In this document: in pieces, positions 1 through 11,577 of the stretch | How positions within the stretch are numbered: the first letter of the stretch is position 1 | How the letters are laid out: each line of letters begins with the position of its first letter | From: Paguma larvata | Lineage: Eukaryota > Chordata > Mammalia > Carnivora > Viverridae | DNA: 64,000 bases | Assembly (NCBI GenBank): GCA_030068075.1 | Contig: CM057835.1 | Coordinates: 37,251,715-37,315,714 of the forward strand | Direction of reading: 5' to 3' | The notes under the pieces: generated by a model | Databases searched by the model: none | The model's input: only the letters and a program-made list of their open reading frames with translations | Told to the model about the DNA's origin: nothing | Position numbers and translations under genes: made by a program

Positions 1-110
1 AAATGGCAACTCTTAGACTTTCAAGTCCACCCACCCCATTCCGTTTCCCAGCACTTACTGTAACATCTTTCTCCTATTTCTCACATAGTATCAATTGGCT
101 CCTAAAATAC

Positions 111-746
111 TGCGTTAGTTTTCTATTGCTACATAACAATGTACCACAAATTTAGCAACTTAAAACCGTGCTCATTTATTAGCAAACATTTTGTAGGTCC
201 CAAGTTCGGAGTGGTGTGGTTGAATGCTCTGCTTAGATTTGAAATCAAGGTGTGAGCAGGGCTGAATTTTCATCAGGAGACTCTGGAGAAAATCCGGGCT
301 CATTCAGGCTGTTGGCAGAAATCAGTTGATTGCAGTTGTAAAGTGGGTCTCAGTTTTTGGCTGGCTGTCAGCCAGAGGCTCCTCTCCGCTCCTGGAGGAT
401 GCTCTCATGCCCTTGCCATATGGCCTCCTTCCTCCTCAGCATCAGAGAATGTTACTCACATCAAGTTCTGCCACACTTGAAATCTCTGACTTTCCTGTGT
501 CTGACCTCCACATGCAGATAAAAGGTTTATGTGATTAAGTCAGGCCCATCCAGATAATCTCCTTATCTTAAATTCAACTGATCTGGGACCTTAACTACAT
601 CTGTAAAATCACTTTTGCCATATAAGAAGGTAACATAGTCCCAGGAGTGATTTCCATTATATTCACCTTTCCACCTCAACCCAACACCAGGGGATTACAT
701 AAGAATAAGAGTCATTGGAGGGTATCTTATAATTCTGTCTACCACA
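111..746 (+). mobile_element. MLT1-type (MaLR) solitary LTR, nearly full length
   Basis: The stretch begins TGCGTTAGTTTTCTATTGCT and ends CTGTCTACCACA, the TG...CA boundaries of MLT1D-like LTRs. Internal landmarks fit: TACCACAAATTTAGCAACTT near the start, AATCAAGGTGTGAGCAGGGCTG, GCCCATCCAGATAATCTCC in the middle and TTTTGCCATATAAGAAGGTAACAT near the end. It is noncoding and diverged. The 5-bp flanks do not match, so the target-site duplication has decayed. The subfamily call is from memory. Confidence 0.75.
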
Positions 747-763
747 GATAACGTGCAATATCC

Positions 764-768
<5 letters not shown>

Positions 769-810
<42 letters not shown>
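769..810. repeat. (CAT)14 microsatellite
   Basis: Fourteen uninterrupted CAT trinucleotides, counted directly. Perfect triplet tracts of this length are usually length-polymorphic. Confidence 0.97.
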
Positions 811-859
811 TTTGGTATCGGTCTCCCTCCATTAGAGGGAAATCTTAACAGCTTAATGA

Positions 860-968
860 GGACTGGGATTTCTGCATATTTGGTTGACTGCTATACCTGA
901 CTGGTGCTTGGCATGGTGTCTGGATAATGTCACGGATGCTCAATAAATGCATCTTAAGTGAATGAATG
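860..968 (+). repeat. L2 LINE 3' end
   Basis: The segment reads toward GGATGCTCAATAAATGCATC and ends in AATGAATG, the usual 3' end of L2 elements (a CTCAATAAATnTTTGTTGAATGAATG-like terminus). Confidence 0.6.
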
Positions 969-970
969 TC

Positions 971-1729
971 TCAGATGCACAAATAATAATTCTTTTTAAG
1001 TCTCGAAGGTATTTTGAAAAATATTTGAGATGCAGAAATGAAGTTCTAATATGTAAATGGATTATTTTTATGATAAAGACTCTGTAATCAATTTTTTTTA
1101 TGTCAGAAGAGATAATTGTGGTGGTAATTTTATATGTATGCTCCCATTCAGTCACCTTGAGCATGAGGCAGAGCTATCCTAGCTGATAATGAGACAATTC
1201 GTAGTAACTTTCATAAAACACCAGTGTCATGTTTTATCTTCTTTAATCTCTCTTTCTGACCTTGTAAAGCCTGAAGTTGGCATAGATTTTCTCTTTCTTT
1301 CCCTCTCTCTCCAAATATTACTGGGACACTAGTAAGAATTGATTCGGCATAGCTTTAATTCAGCTCAGTCTTCAAGCCTTGAACTCCAGTTGGCCTAATG
1401 GAGGAATTAGTTATGCATGTGGAGTGGGAAATCGGGTTTATATATAGCACTCAAAGATAAAATAAAAAGTGAAGATATAGCACAAGTACTATTAAAATGA
1501 AAGGAATATATTAAGGTGTACTGTTCTGGTAAAATCACACATTCTACAAAAGGAAAGGAATATATTAAGAAACACATACCTAAATATGGACCACTTACAT
1601 ATCATCATAGAAACAAGATTTTTAGGAATGTGAATCAATTTCTCCTTTATCACATGCTTGAATTTTTCTACTCACACTTATTTCGACTTGTTATTTGGAT
1701 AGCGCACATGGAGTTGACTTTTTAAGTGG
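971..1729. other. Unassigned AT-rich sequence
   Basis: I see no gene and no repeat I can name. Short open frames on both strands look random in composition. Confidence 0.6.
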
Positions 1730-1965
1730 ACCATACTGAATATGCAAACCTGTGCATGTTATGTCAGTTATGGCTATATGGCTATATATAATATCCTCAA
1801 GTTTTATCTATGTTGTCATAAATAGCAGGATTTCCTTCTTTTTAAAATGGCTTAATAATACTTCATTTTGTGTGTGTGTGTGTGTGTGTGCGTGCATTTC
1901 TCACACTTTTAAAATCCATTATCCACTGATGGACACTTAGGTTGTTTCCAGCAACATACTTCTTA
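1730..1965 (-). mobile_element. Old L1 3' fragment, antisense
   Basis: The plus strand carries the complement of an L1 3' region: a CCTCAAGTTTTATCTATGTTG motif, AGCAGGATTTCCTTCTTTTT, an internal (TG)n run at about 1869-1890, and CCACTGATGGACACTTAGGT. It is diverged and short. Confidence 0.7.
1869..1894. repeat. (TG)n microsatellite inside old L1
   Basis: About eleven TG dinucleotides followed by CGTG, sitting where old L1 3' regions often carry a TG/TA run. Confidence 0.9.
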
Positions 1966-3540
1966 ATAATCAATGGATCACAGGAAAAAATGGAACGGCC
2001 TTCAAGACAGAACTACTGAGAAGTATGAAGGATCTGAGTTTTTATTCTGCTTGCAAGTTTACAAACTAGCTTTCACACAGTTTCTAAAATGCTGAGTTAA
2101 AGACAGCTGATTTTGTTCCCATGGCACTGCAAGCAGCATGAGCATCAGCATATTTGCATCAGTTCCTTTTGACCCCAACTCCCAGGAGGTCAAAACGGAT
2201 GCGCGGAACCCAACGAATGCCAGAGACTGCATGGCAGAAGAACCCTGAGCCTAGGGGACCAGAATATTTTGTGATGGGTAGTACGTATGACTGCTTTGCT
2301 TTAGATGAAGACATTTTCTCTGTTTCCAAGGTTGCTTGCTATTCTTCAAAAATAGTCTAGAAAATATGCAATCAGTGCCTTGCTTCACAAGATTTGCAGA
2401 AATGTGAGAGACCCATGGAAAATCATCTCCTCGCCTACCATAAGGAGTGTGATTGGGTGAAACCCTTTATTTGCCCCGCCTTTGAGATTTGCTGCGCCAT
2501 TCATACCAAGGCTGTGCTCTTCCTGGTTTTGTTGGGCTGCTCCCCACCAATTAGCAACCACAGCAGGGAGCAGACTGGACCATTCCTACTCAGTGCAGGA
2601 CTGTTTCAATTACTCTAATGAGTAATATTTACTCTGGGACTCCCCCATCAGCTTTGCTGTGATTTTCTCAGAATTGTAATTCAGTCTGAGGCCTTTTCTA
2701 TCCAGTCCTCCTTTCTTCCCCCACTCCTTTCACAGATATTGTCGTATCTCTACAATAATCTGAAGGCTCTCCACATCTATTCCTGTTCCCTCTCCCTTTT
2801 TCCTTTCTCAGGCATTTCTCCCTATAAAATCCTATGTGTAGAGTTATGTACTGACATTTGCTTAGAAAATCTGAAGTGACACAGTAAGTACTAAGAATGG
2901 CCTGAGAAAATAGGCAGTAAACCTGGGGTTTGGGATCGGATCGCTAACTCTTTAGCTAGAATGTGGTACATAAATAATCCCTGACAAAAGATGAAGAAAG
3001 ATAATGAATTATTTGCTTAAGAACTCACTGGTGGTGACCCTGGAAATACTCTAGTTCAGGGGAATGCCTTGCCCACTGTGATGATAAAGACATTTGAAAA
3101 GTATTGAGAGAATAATCCCTCCAAAGACAGTGGAGCTGGCTGCTTATTAATATGTATTGATGAGGGACAGTGAGCTTCTTTATAAGCTACCAGACCCTTA
3201 CTTCTTGTAGTAGAAGCACTGATACAAGGAGGAACAACATAGGACTTAAATATTTACAGTCATGGAGCTCCAGAGACATTGAAATGCTAAGATACCTTCC
3301 ATGCTTCCTGTAGTTTACACATTGTTACCCTAATGTATGGAATGGATATTTCCAAGGATTAGGACTATGCAGATGACCCTGAATTCCCAGAGTTGCCTCA
3401 CTCCACACCCTTTTTAAATGTTCAAACTTCTTTCAAGAGGAAGACACTTTCTCTTAAGTCAACAGATTCTCCTTCAGGAGTTGCTTCTAACTACTTTCCT
3501 TGTTATCAGGCTGATAACTAGTGTGAAAGCCCAACATAAC
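1966..3540. other. Unassigned sequence
   Basis: No gene or repeat recognised. Open frames of about 70 codons at 2154-2360 and 2394-2618 show no family resemblance. Nothing here supports an exon. Confidence 0.55.
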
Positions 3541-5400
3541 CTGGGTGGGGAAAGCTGGAATTGTAAGATGGAAAAGTGATTCCCCTCCAAGGAAGCTTCA
3601 GAAATTGGCAGGAGTCAGGGGAATATTAGCAGGACCTGAAGGAATATGCTTGGGACTGGATTTTGAACAATAAAACATAAGGACCATAACATAAGACTGG
3701 AAAATCAAGAATTCTTTGATTTTGGACACTTTCTCAAAGCATAGGACTTTAACACTGTGGCAGAGAACTGGAGGATAGAGCAAACATACTGCTAGGGAAC
3801 TTCTTAGAATCCTGGAGGAAGCACTGGCCTACACTTAATGAAGTGGAAACGGGTGAGTTGTCATGGTAGATCTTTGGAGATGGCATAGAAAAAGCAAAGA
3901 GTTGTAGGCATAATAGATATATTATGCAAGTTTAAAAGACACCCAAGAGGATTGTGTTCTAAAAGAGGTGTAGAAGACATTCCATTTACTGAGGGCATCA
4001 AGAACCCATTGATGAGAAGGGTGCAGGCATTTCTAAGTTCTGTGGTAGCTTTTCTCAGCTGACCCAGTCTTGATCGTCAGCTACATCAGGCTCCTACAAT
4101 CTAGGAAGGGTGAGTAGTTCATCCACGATATCTAATATTTCTACTGGGAAGGGTTTAACTCCCCACTTCCAGAGCCTCAGCAAACACCACTACTGGTAAC
4201 TTATGGAATGTTTGATCCGTATGCAAGGAATCCCAAACATCATAACATCCAAAAAGGATTTATTTTGTAGTGAAAGAGGTGTGAGATTCAGATCTGTTTT
4301 TCATATAACATACAACATCATCTAGAAGAAGCTAGTCTGATAGAACATATCAGTTCTATCTCCTATTGGAGGCACAACTGAGGCACCAATTCAAAGGTAA
4401 CACTCTCTGATGATCAGGTGACATTTGTCAAATCACAGCATATGTACTAATCAGAGACCTCTATATAGCTCTGTTTCCAACAGAAAGAGTTCATGGATCT
4501 GGTAACCAATGGATTAAAGCAAAAGTGGTCCCACTTATCAATCCCAAGGACCCACTAGAAGGCATTGTGCCTTCCATTTTTATAACCCTTGGAGCTGCAT
4601 GTTTAAAGATCCTGGTCTTCAAAGGGTTGTATTCTTGATAGGAGACTTGGTATGAGCATGTCTGAACTATAAGCTATAGTCTCTACCTTGGCTCTTTTGA
4701 CTCCTCGTTCCTAGGAACTAAAAGCCAAGGAGTCAATATACTGGTACAGGTAATTGACCCCGATCTGTAAGAGGTAGCAAGACTGCTTTTACAGTAGAGA
4801 CAGGGATCAATATATGTGCAACCACGGTGATCCCCTTGAGTACCTCTTGGTCCTTCCTGCCCAGTTCTGAGTGTGAGTAGACACCGCAATAACTCTATCA
4901 AAAGAAGGATATAATTACCCAGTGAGTCACATCCCTCAGCACGGTGATTTGGGGTAAGCTACTGTCAGGTAGTTAGGGTCCCTGTAGGGTTAGTTACTAA
5001 AATCTTTAGAAGTTGGGTTGGTTAAGCTACCAAGATTTGCAGAGTGGTAACCAAGGGTTATGGGAACTTTAAATGAATAATGGGAAAGATAGTGGACCTC
5101 TGGTGGCCCAGAGACCAAATATGGTCATGGGAAATTGTAGTTTGTCCCTGTTGGATGGAGAGATTCACAAAAATTGTTGAGAAGCTGCTCTCTGAAAATC
5201 AGTGATGAAATGGATTTTTGTGGCAGAAAGGGTGGGCTGTGGTGCTCTTGGGAGTTTACCAGTCAGGTCCTCCTAAGAGAGAAAGTTTCCTAAGAGGAGT
5301 ACTGTTAGCTGACACCTTCAGGATCTGCTGCAGAACTCTTGCCATGGCCTTGCTCTTATTGGGGGTGGTCCTAGGCAATGGCTGAACATGGTGAGGATAC
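3541..5400. other. Unassigned; possibly old LTR-retrotransposon internal sequence
   Basis: This 1.9 kb stretch has higher GC than its flanks and a texture like the internal region of a decayed MaLR or ERVL element, for example the blocks around 4500-4900. I could not match it to a defined family, and no long frame survives. A repeat search of this interval would settle it. Confidence 0.3.
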
Positions 5401-5789
5401 AGAGTCAAGCCATCCTGGTCAATGAAAGATTTCTCTAACAGGCAATATTTTACACTGAGGCTCCCTTCATTCTTGCCAAGATTTTCAGTGTTCTACCTCA
5501 ATCTCCTGTTCTTCTTCCACAATATTCCTCCTTTCCTTCTCTCCTTTCTCAGGAGTCATCTTAGCTTTTCAGTCTGAAGTTTCTCGAGGTCTTCTGTTTT
5601 CTCTGAACTTTCCCCTTCCGTTAATAAATTTCTTACGCATGCAATTTAAGTTTAAAATGTGCTTTTGGAGAGCCTGAGGATATAATGACTTATCAAAGTT
5701 TTCGACATGCAGATAAAACCAAGCTTAGGGGGGAAACCTTCACATTATATACTTACGTTATAAAAGAAGAAAGGTCTAAAATCAGTGAT

Positions 5790-6905
5790 GTAATGTTCTA
5801 CTTAAAGAAACTAGAAAAAAAGCAAATGAAACCCAAAGTATTCAGAGGAAAGAAATAATAAGAAACAGCAACAATTTAATGAAATAGAAAACATAAAAAA
5901 CAATAAAAGCAAATTAACAAAACATAAAACTTTGAAAAAATCAATAAACTCGATCAACTTATAGTCCAACTAGCCAAGAAAAAATAAAAAGAGACAGAGA
6001 GGACACCAGTATCAGGAGTGAAAAAGGAAGCATCACTGCAAATCTGAAAAGCATTTGAAGGATGATAAGAAAATAGTCTGAATGACGTATGGTAATAAAG
6101 TCAACAAGATGATGTAATGGAACAATTCTTGAAACACATATGCTACCAAAGCTCACTCACGAAGAGATATTTAGCCTGAATAAGTACATATCTATTAAAG
6201 AAATTTAACTACTTATCTAAAACCTTTCCACAAAGAAATGCCAGACCCAGATAGCTTTGCTTGTGAATTCTACCAAACTTCTAGGGAAAAAATAATACAA
6301 ACTGACAAACTCTATTTGGGAAATAGAATAAATGGGTATTATTTCCAGCTAACTTTGTGAGGCCAACATCACCCTGGAAAAGAAACCTCCAGGTCAATAT
6401 ACCTCACGAGAATAAATGTAAAAATCCTTTAATATGAGTTTAGTTAATCGAACGCAGCAATAAATATCACTGATATAAAATGATGTTTATCTCAGGATAA
6501 TGCAAGATTGGTTTAACATTCAAAAACTATTCTATGCAGTTCACTATATTAACAGATCATATGATTATCTCAATGGAGAAAAAACATTTGACAAACTTCA
6601 ATATCCATTCATGATAGAAGCTCTTAGGAAACTTAGAAGGGAACTTCCTCAACCTGATAAAACGCATCTGTGAAAAACCTGTATCTAAAATTATTGTTGA
6701 TGGTGGAAGACCGAATGTTTCTTTCTAAGATCAAGAACAATATGGGGCTATTCTCTCCTTACCATTTCTGTTGAACATTGTACTTGAGGTCCTGGCCAGT
6801 GAAATACAGTGAGAAAAATATATAAAAGGAAAATACATTGTCAAAGAAAAAGTAAAGGTGTCTTTATTTTCAGTCATGGTGTCATTTTTATAACCTAAAA
6901 AAGCC
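5790..6905 (+). mobile_element. Old L1 ORF2 remnant, sense strand
   Basis: Translating the plus strand piecewise recovers reverse-transcriptase landmarks of L1 ORF2. CCAGACCCAGATAGCTTTGC gives PDPDSFA in place of GPDGF, followed by EFYQTS. Further on come a decayed KTFDKLQYPF-like segment near 6575-6612 and a remnant of [11 protein letters not shown] near 6770-6800. Frequent stops and frameshifts make this a long-dead copy. It runs opposite to the young L1 at 10.3-16.9 kb. Confidence 0.75.
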
Positions 6906-8250
6906 AATAAAATTTGGGGGTGGTGAGTAAAAATGAACTATATCATATTTTTACCACTTCTACCTAGTTTGCTATTAACAAGTGGGTTGAAGCTATAATG
7001 TTTTCTTTTATAAAGACAAACTGCAGTGCAGAGAGAACTGATTTCATTGGAGAGAATAAAACAAATGTTTGAACCGTATTCTTTGCAAGCCAAATAGCAT
7101 CACAATATCAATGGATATAAAACATATTATCATGCAAAGTCAAACAGTCATGGAAGTGCCACAACTAATCTCTGAAAATGGCCTGATCAATGAAGTATGG
7201 GGAAAAGTGCATCTGGAATGAACAAGTATGGTACTTATTTCCTTCCCTCAGAGTTATCCATAGAATTTGAACATTAGTTTTAGTATATAAGTGATTTACA
7301 AATCCAGAAGATAGAATGTCACTGCCATATTCTTTTTATTTTATTTATTTTATAAAGAAAGAGAATAAATGTAAACTAATCATGGCTGTGTGACTCATAA
7401 TTCAGGTTTTAAACAGAGATTGTATAAAATTACAGTGGAACAATGAGTAAATACAGAGAGTGACCACTCACAGAGGTGATTTCTGGCTTTTCAACCTCTA
7501 TTCTTAGATTGGCTTCATAATAATTGTGGCTTAAAATTCTGTTAGAAAAAGTTCTAATGGAAATAATGTAATTGTTGTGAGCTTGGATATAGCATTATAT
7601 ATTTTGACACTCAGTGCTTTCCTTCTCGGAATTTTATTGTGAACAGTCAGAAAAGTGTTGGCTTGACAAAGGGGTAAGTGCAATTGCTTCAAATACTTTA
7701 TACCTTAAACACTACAAAGAAGTTGTGTCCTAATTCCTACTTTACAACTAATGAATAACCTGGGGTGTTTTACTATAATTTTTCATATTCAGAGATGGAC
7801 TGTCCACATTCTGAGGAGTTGGTAAACTTCACTTGTGCTGTGTTTCCTATTATTTTAGGAAAGTAAATATAAAGAAAGTGTTCTCTCTGTCACCGTTTTA
7901 ATCCTGACAGCCACCGTTTGGGTGTCTGTCCACATACAACCAACAAACGGCATCTTTGTGGATAATACTGTGAAGTAGAGAAGCCATGCAAGTCAGGCCG
8001 TATAAATTAATTTTGGCTGTGTCGTACACTTATTTTGTATCCACGACATTTCCACTTGGCGGGGGCGGGGGTCTCGTTTATTTTATCAGCAAAATGTATA
8101 TATAATAATTCTCCCTTGTATCTTAGATATTAAACATGTGAACATTATTTAGTCTATGTAAATATATCATTAAATGAACCATTTACATTTGATGAAATCT
8201 TTAGCCTCTATGTCCTGTCATGGGTTTGTATCTTGATATGAGCAAGTAAG
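6906..8250. other. Unassigned sequence
   Basis: No gene or repeat recognised. A G-rich patch (GGCGGGGGCGGGGG) lies near 8058-8071 in otherwise AT-rich DNA. Confidence 0.5.
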
Positions 8251-8254
8251 GAGG

Positions 8255-8455
8255 AAAGAGCACCTTTCTTAGAATCAGGCAGGCCTACCTTGGAATCCAA
8301 GTTCCACCATTTGTTAGCTGTGAAATCTCAGGTCGTTTCCTCAGCCCTTCTGGATTAATCTGTAAAATAAGATCAATAACTTCTTTTGGAGTTTTAGGTG
8401 TTAGAGTTAATATATAATATATAATGTACCTGCTACACAATATATATACTTAATA
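8255..8455 (+). repeat. MIR SINE
   Basis: The segment follows the MIR core: AATCAGGCAGGCCTACCTTGG (consensus region ...CCTGGGTTC...), then TTGTTAGCTGTGAAATCTCAGG in place of TTACTAGCTGTGTGACCTTGG, then CTGTAAAATAAGATCAATAA. Diverged, as expected of this ancient tRNA-derived SINE. Confidence 0.75.
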
Positions 8456-10120
8456 TAGGTGCACTTATTTTTAGATGCATAATCTTCTTTCCTCTGTGCT
8501 GCAGGAGAACATAGCAGCACTAGAAACAGAATGATGAATATCTGTCTCATCATTTCACATGCTCTGAGCTTCAGGTGGAGCATGAGGCAGCGTCTGTAGG
8601 AATTTCACCTCTGCAGAGCAGGAAGGATGCCTTCAAGCAATGTTTAACCCCACTACTTCCTCACCTAGAAAAGTGGATAACAATACCGTCTTCCCAGGCG
8701 GTTGAAAGGAATATATACGTGTGCCTGGTATATGGTTAATGATATAGTTAATGATTGATAAACACGTAATTGCTTTACTGAATTTGGTAAGGAAAGAGAG
8801 CATTTTATCTCTAAAATTACCACCCATCAGTAAATTCATTCTTCCTCTTTCCTGCATTGGATCTCTGACATGCCCCGTAGCTTTTCTCATCCTTTTTAGT
8901 CAGAAGAATAAATTTCATCTGAGGAGTGTAAATGTCTTTTCGGCATAATAAGCAAAACTTGAAAATCACTCAAAGTTTCTCCCCTTTTCCCGGGGGAGCT
9001 GGTAACATACAGAAGAGGACGGGAGGAGGACTGATGCTCCCCTCTTGCTTCCTCTCCTTCCCCCTTCCCTCCTGCATTTTTCCGCTGTCCTCTGTCAGGT
9101 AGCCCAGGGTTAGAAGACATTAGGGGAAATCCCTTCACTGCATGACTGTTTCTTTGGGGGCTGATGCACAGTCATTAATTCTTTCTTTCATGAATACACT
9201 TTTTGTATTTTTTAGAGGTCCCACCAGTGCATCCCATGCTCACATAATTGCCTTTCTTATGACTGGCCATTTTCCACTGTCCTTTTACCTGCTGGTGCTC
9301 CGGCTTCCACCCAGCTTCACATATAATCTCCTTTGGGACTCCTCTGTTCTTCAGAGAAAGATTCCTCTTGAGAGGAATGTTCTCTAAAATGGCCTCAAAC
9401 TTGTGTTTTTCCAAAGATTAGCCAAGATTACCTTGGCCCAAGGGAAAAATCCATGCTTCCTGGCCCCACATTTCCTTGAAACACTGAGCATTCCCAATAC
9501 TGCCCCCCCCCAGTTACTTTTTCAAGTTAATTCCATGGTGCTCATCACACTCAGAATGATCCCCTTGGAGGCTCTCAGGCAACTAAACTCATCTATCTCC
9601 CCTGCAGGGGATGGGTGGGGGTAGAAGATACATGGAGCCCATCAACAACTGCCCCCAACTCCCTTTTCTCTTGACTTTTAATTTGCAAATTCTTCTAGCC
9701 TTAGCTTGCCTTGAGAGGGAAGCCTTTAACATTTCAAAGACTATCTTTGAATTCTCTTCTCTCCTGTAGGACAGGATTAGAAGGAGTCTATCTAAAGTTG
9801 GTAGCATCAATTTCACACTGCAGAAGCATGTTTTGCATATAGTCTGTTGTTTTAAGATCTGACAAATATTTGGTGCCTATTGAATCACTCTAAGATTTTG
9901 AGGCTCAGTCTAAGGCAGAATGACTCCATTTTAGAATTTTGTTAGAAATATTGAATATTGCAACTCAAATTAAAGTTGGTTGCCTCATGCCCAGATACAG
10001 CACCATTCTTTTTTTTTTTTTCTTTTCCTTTTTCACACTGTAAGATCAGTTAGATTAATTTTATTGAGAAAAAGAAGAGTTAGCAGTTGGGTTACTAGTC
10101 AAATCCTGTCCATTTTTTCC
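8456..10120. other. Unassigned sequence
   Basis: Several overlapping short frames on both strands (8633-9816) show no recognisable protein family. A T-rich run lies at 10009-10025. No repeat family assigned. Confidence 0.5.
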
Positions 10121-10123
10121 CTA

Positions 10124-10313
10124 GGTTTACTGAGAAATCATTGAAATACATCGCTGTATAAGTTTAAGGGGTACAGCATAATGGTTTGATTTACATGTAT
10201 TGTGAGATGACTATACAATAGGTTTAGTTAACATCCAGGATCATCTTACGTGGATACAATAATAAGAAAAAAAATCACTTTTTGTGATGAGAACTCTTGG
10301 GATCTACTCTCTT
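10124..10313 (-). mobile_element. Old L1 3' UTR, 3' part, split by the young L1
   Basis: The plus strand shows GTATAAGTTTAAGGGGTACAG, then a TTAGTTAACATCCAGGATCAT block and TGTGATGAGAACTCTTGGGA. This is the complement of the L1M-type 3' UTR. The sequence resumes at 16932 after the young insertion (TTAACAACTTCCTTGTACATC), so the two halves were one element before 6.6 kb was inserted. Confidence 0.85.
10299..10313. repeat. Target-site duplication, left copy, of the young L1
   Basis: GGGATCTACTCTCTT here is identical to 16917-16931. A perfect 15-bp duplication flanking the element is the signature of target-primed reverse transcription and points to a recent insertion. Confidence 0.95.
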
Positions 10314-10340
10314 TTTTTTTTTTTTTAAATTTTATAATAG

Positions 10341-10346
10341 TTTATT
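10341..10346 (-). terminator. L1 polyadenylation signal AATAAA
   Basis: The complement of TTTATT gives AATAAA about 15 bases before the A-tail, the expected place for 3' end formation of the L1 transcript. Confidence 0.8.
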
Positions 10347-11574
10347 TTCAAATTGGTTTACATATAACACCCAGTGTTCATCCCAACATGTGCCCTTTTT
10401 AATGCCCATCACCCCTTCTCCCCGCTCCCTCATCTCCTTACCCTCAGTTTTTTTCTTAGTCTTTGAGAGTCTCTTATGTTTTATCTCCCTCCCTCTCTGT
10501 GTCTTTTTTTCCTTTCCCCTCTTCCCCTCCCCCTGGTTTTTGCTTAGTCTCACAAAGTCCACCTATTCGTGGAAACATATGGTATCTGTCTTTTTCTGAC
10601 TGACTTATTTCACTTAACATAATACCCTCCAGTTCCATCCATCTGGCTACACATGGCCAGATTTCATTTTTTCTCATTGCCACGTAGTAGTCCATTGTAT
10701 ATAAGTACCATAACTTCTTTATCCATTTGTCAGTTGATGGGCACTTGGTCTCTTTCCATGATTTGGCTATTGTGGAAAGTGCTGCTATGAACATTGGGGT
10801 ACACGTGCTCCTATGCATCAGCATTCCTGTGTCTCTTGGGTAGATTCCTAGCAGGGCTATTGCTGGATCATAGGGTAGCTCTATTTTCATTTTTCTGAGG
10901 AACCTCCACACCGTTTTCCAGAGTGGCTGCACCAGTTTGCATTCCCACCAACAGTGTAGGAGGGTGCCTACTTCTCCACATCCTCGCCAGCATCTATAGT
11001 TTCCTGATTTGTTCATTTTAGCCACTCTGACTGGTGTGAGGTGGTATCTCAGTGTGGTTTTGATTTGTATTTCCCTGATGATGAGTGACATTGAGCATTG
11101 TTTCATGTGTCTGTTGGCCATCTGAATGTCCTCTTTGGAGAAGTGTCTATTCATATCTTCCGCCCATTTCTTCACTGGGTTGTTTGTTTTTCGGGTGTGG
11201 AGTTTGGTAAGTTCTTTATAAATTTTAGATATTAGTCCTTTATCCGATATGTCATTTGCGATGATCTTTTCCCATTCCGTTGGTTGCCTATTCGTTTTGT
11301 TGGTTGTTTCTTTTGCTGTGCAGAAGCTTTTTATCTTGATGAGGTCCCAATGGTTCATCTTTGCTTTTAATTCTCTTGCATTTGGAGACGTGTCGAGTAA
11401 GAAATTGGTGCGTCTTAGGTCAAAGAGGCTTTTTCCTGCTTTTTCCTCTAGGATTTTGACGGTTTCCTGTCTCACATTCAGATCTTTTATCCATTTAGAA
11501 TTTATTTTTGTGAGTGGTGTAAGAAAGTGGTCTAGTTTCATTCTTTTGCATGTTGCTGTCCAATTCTCCCAGCA

Positions 11575-11577
11575 TCA
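11575..11577 (-). other. Single in-frame TGA nonsense codon in L1 ORF2
   Basis: Reading the minus strand gives AAC AAA TGA TGC TGG GAG AAT TGG. Upstream and downstream frames coincide (14448 and 11541 are both multiples of 3), so this is a point nonsense mutation and not a frameshift. A third-position G-to-A change in TGG is the simplest origin. Confidence 0.93.
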
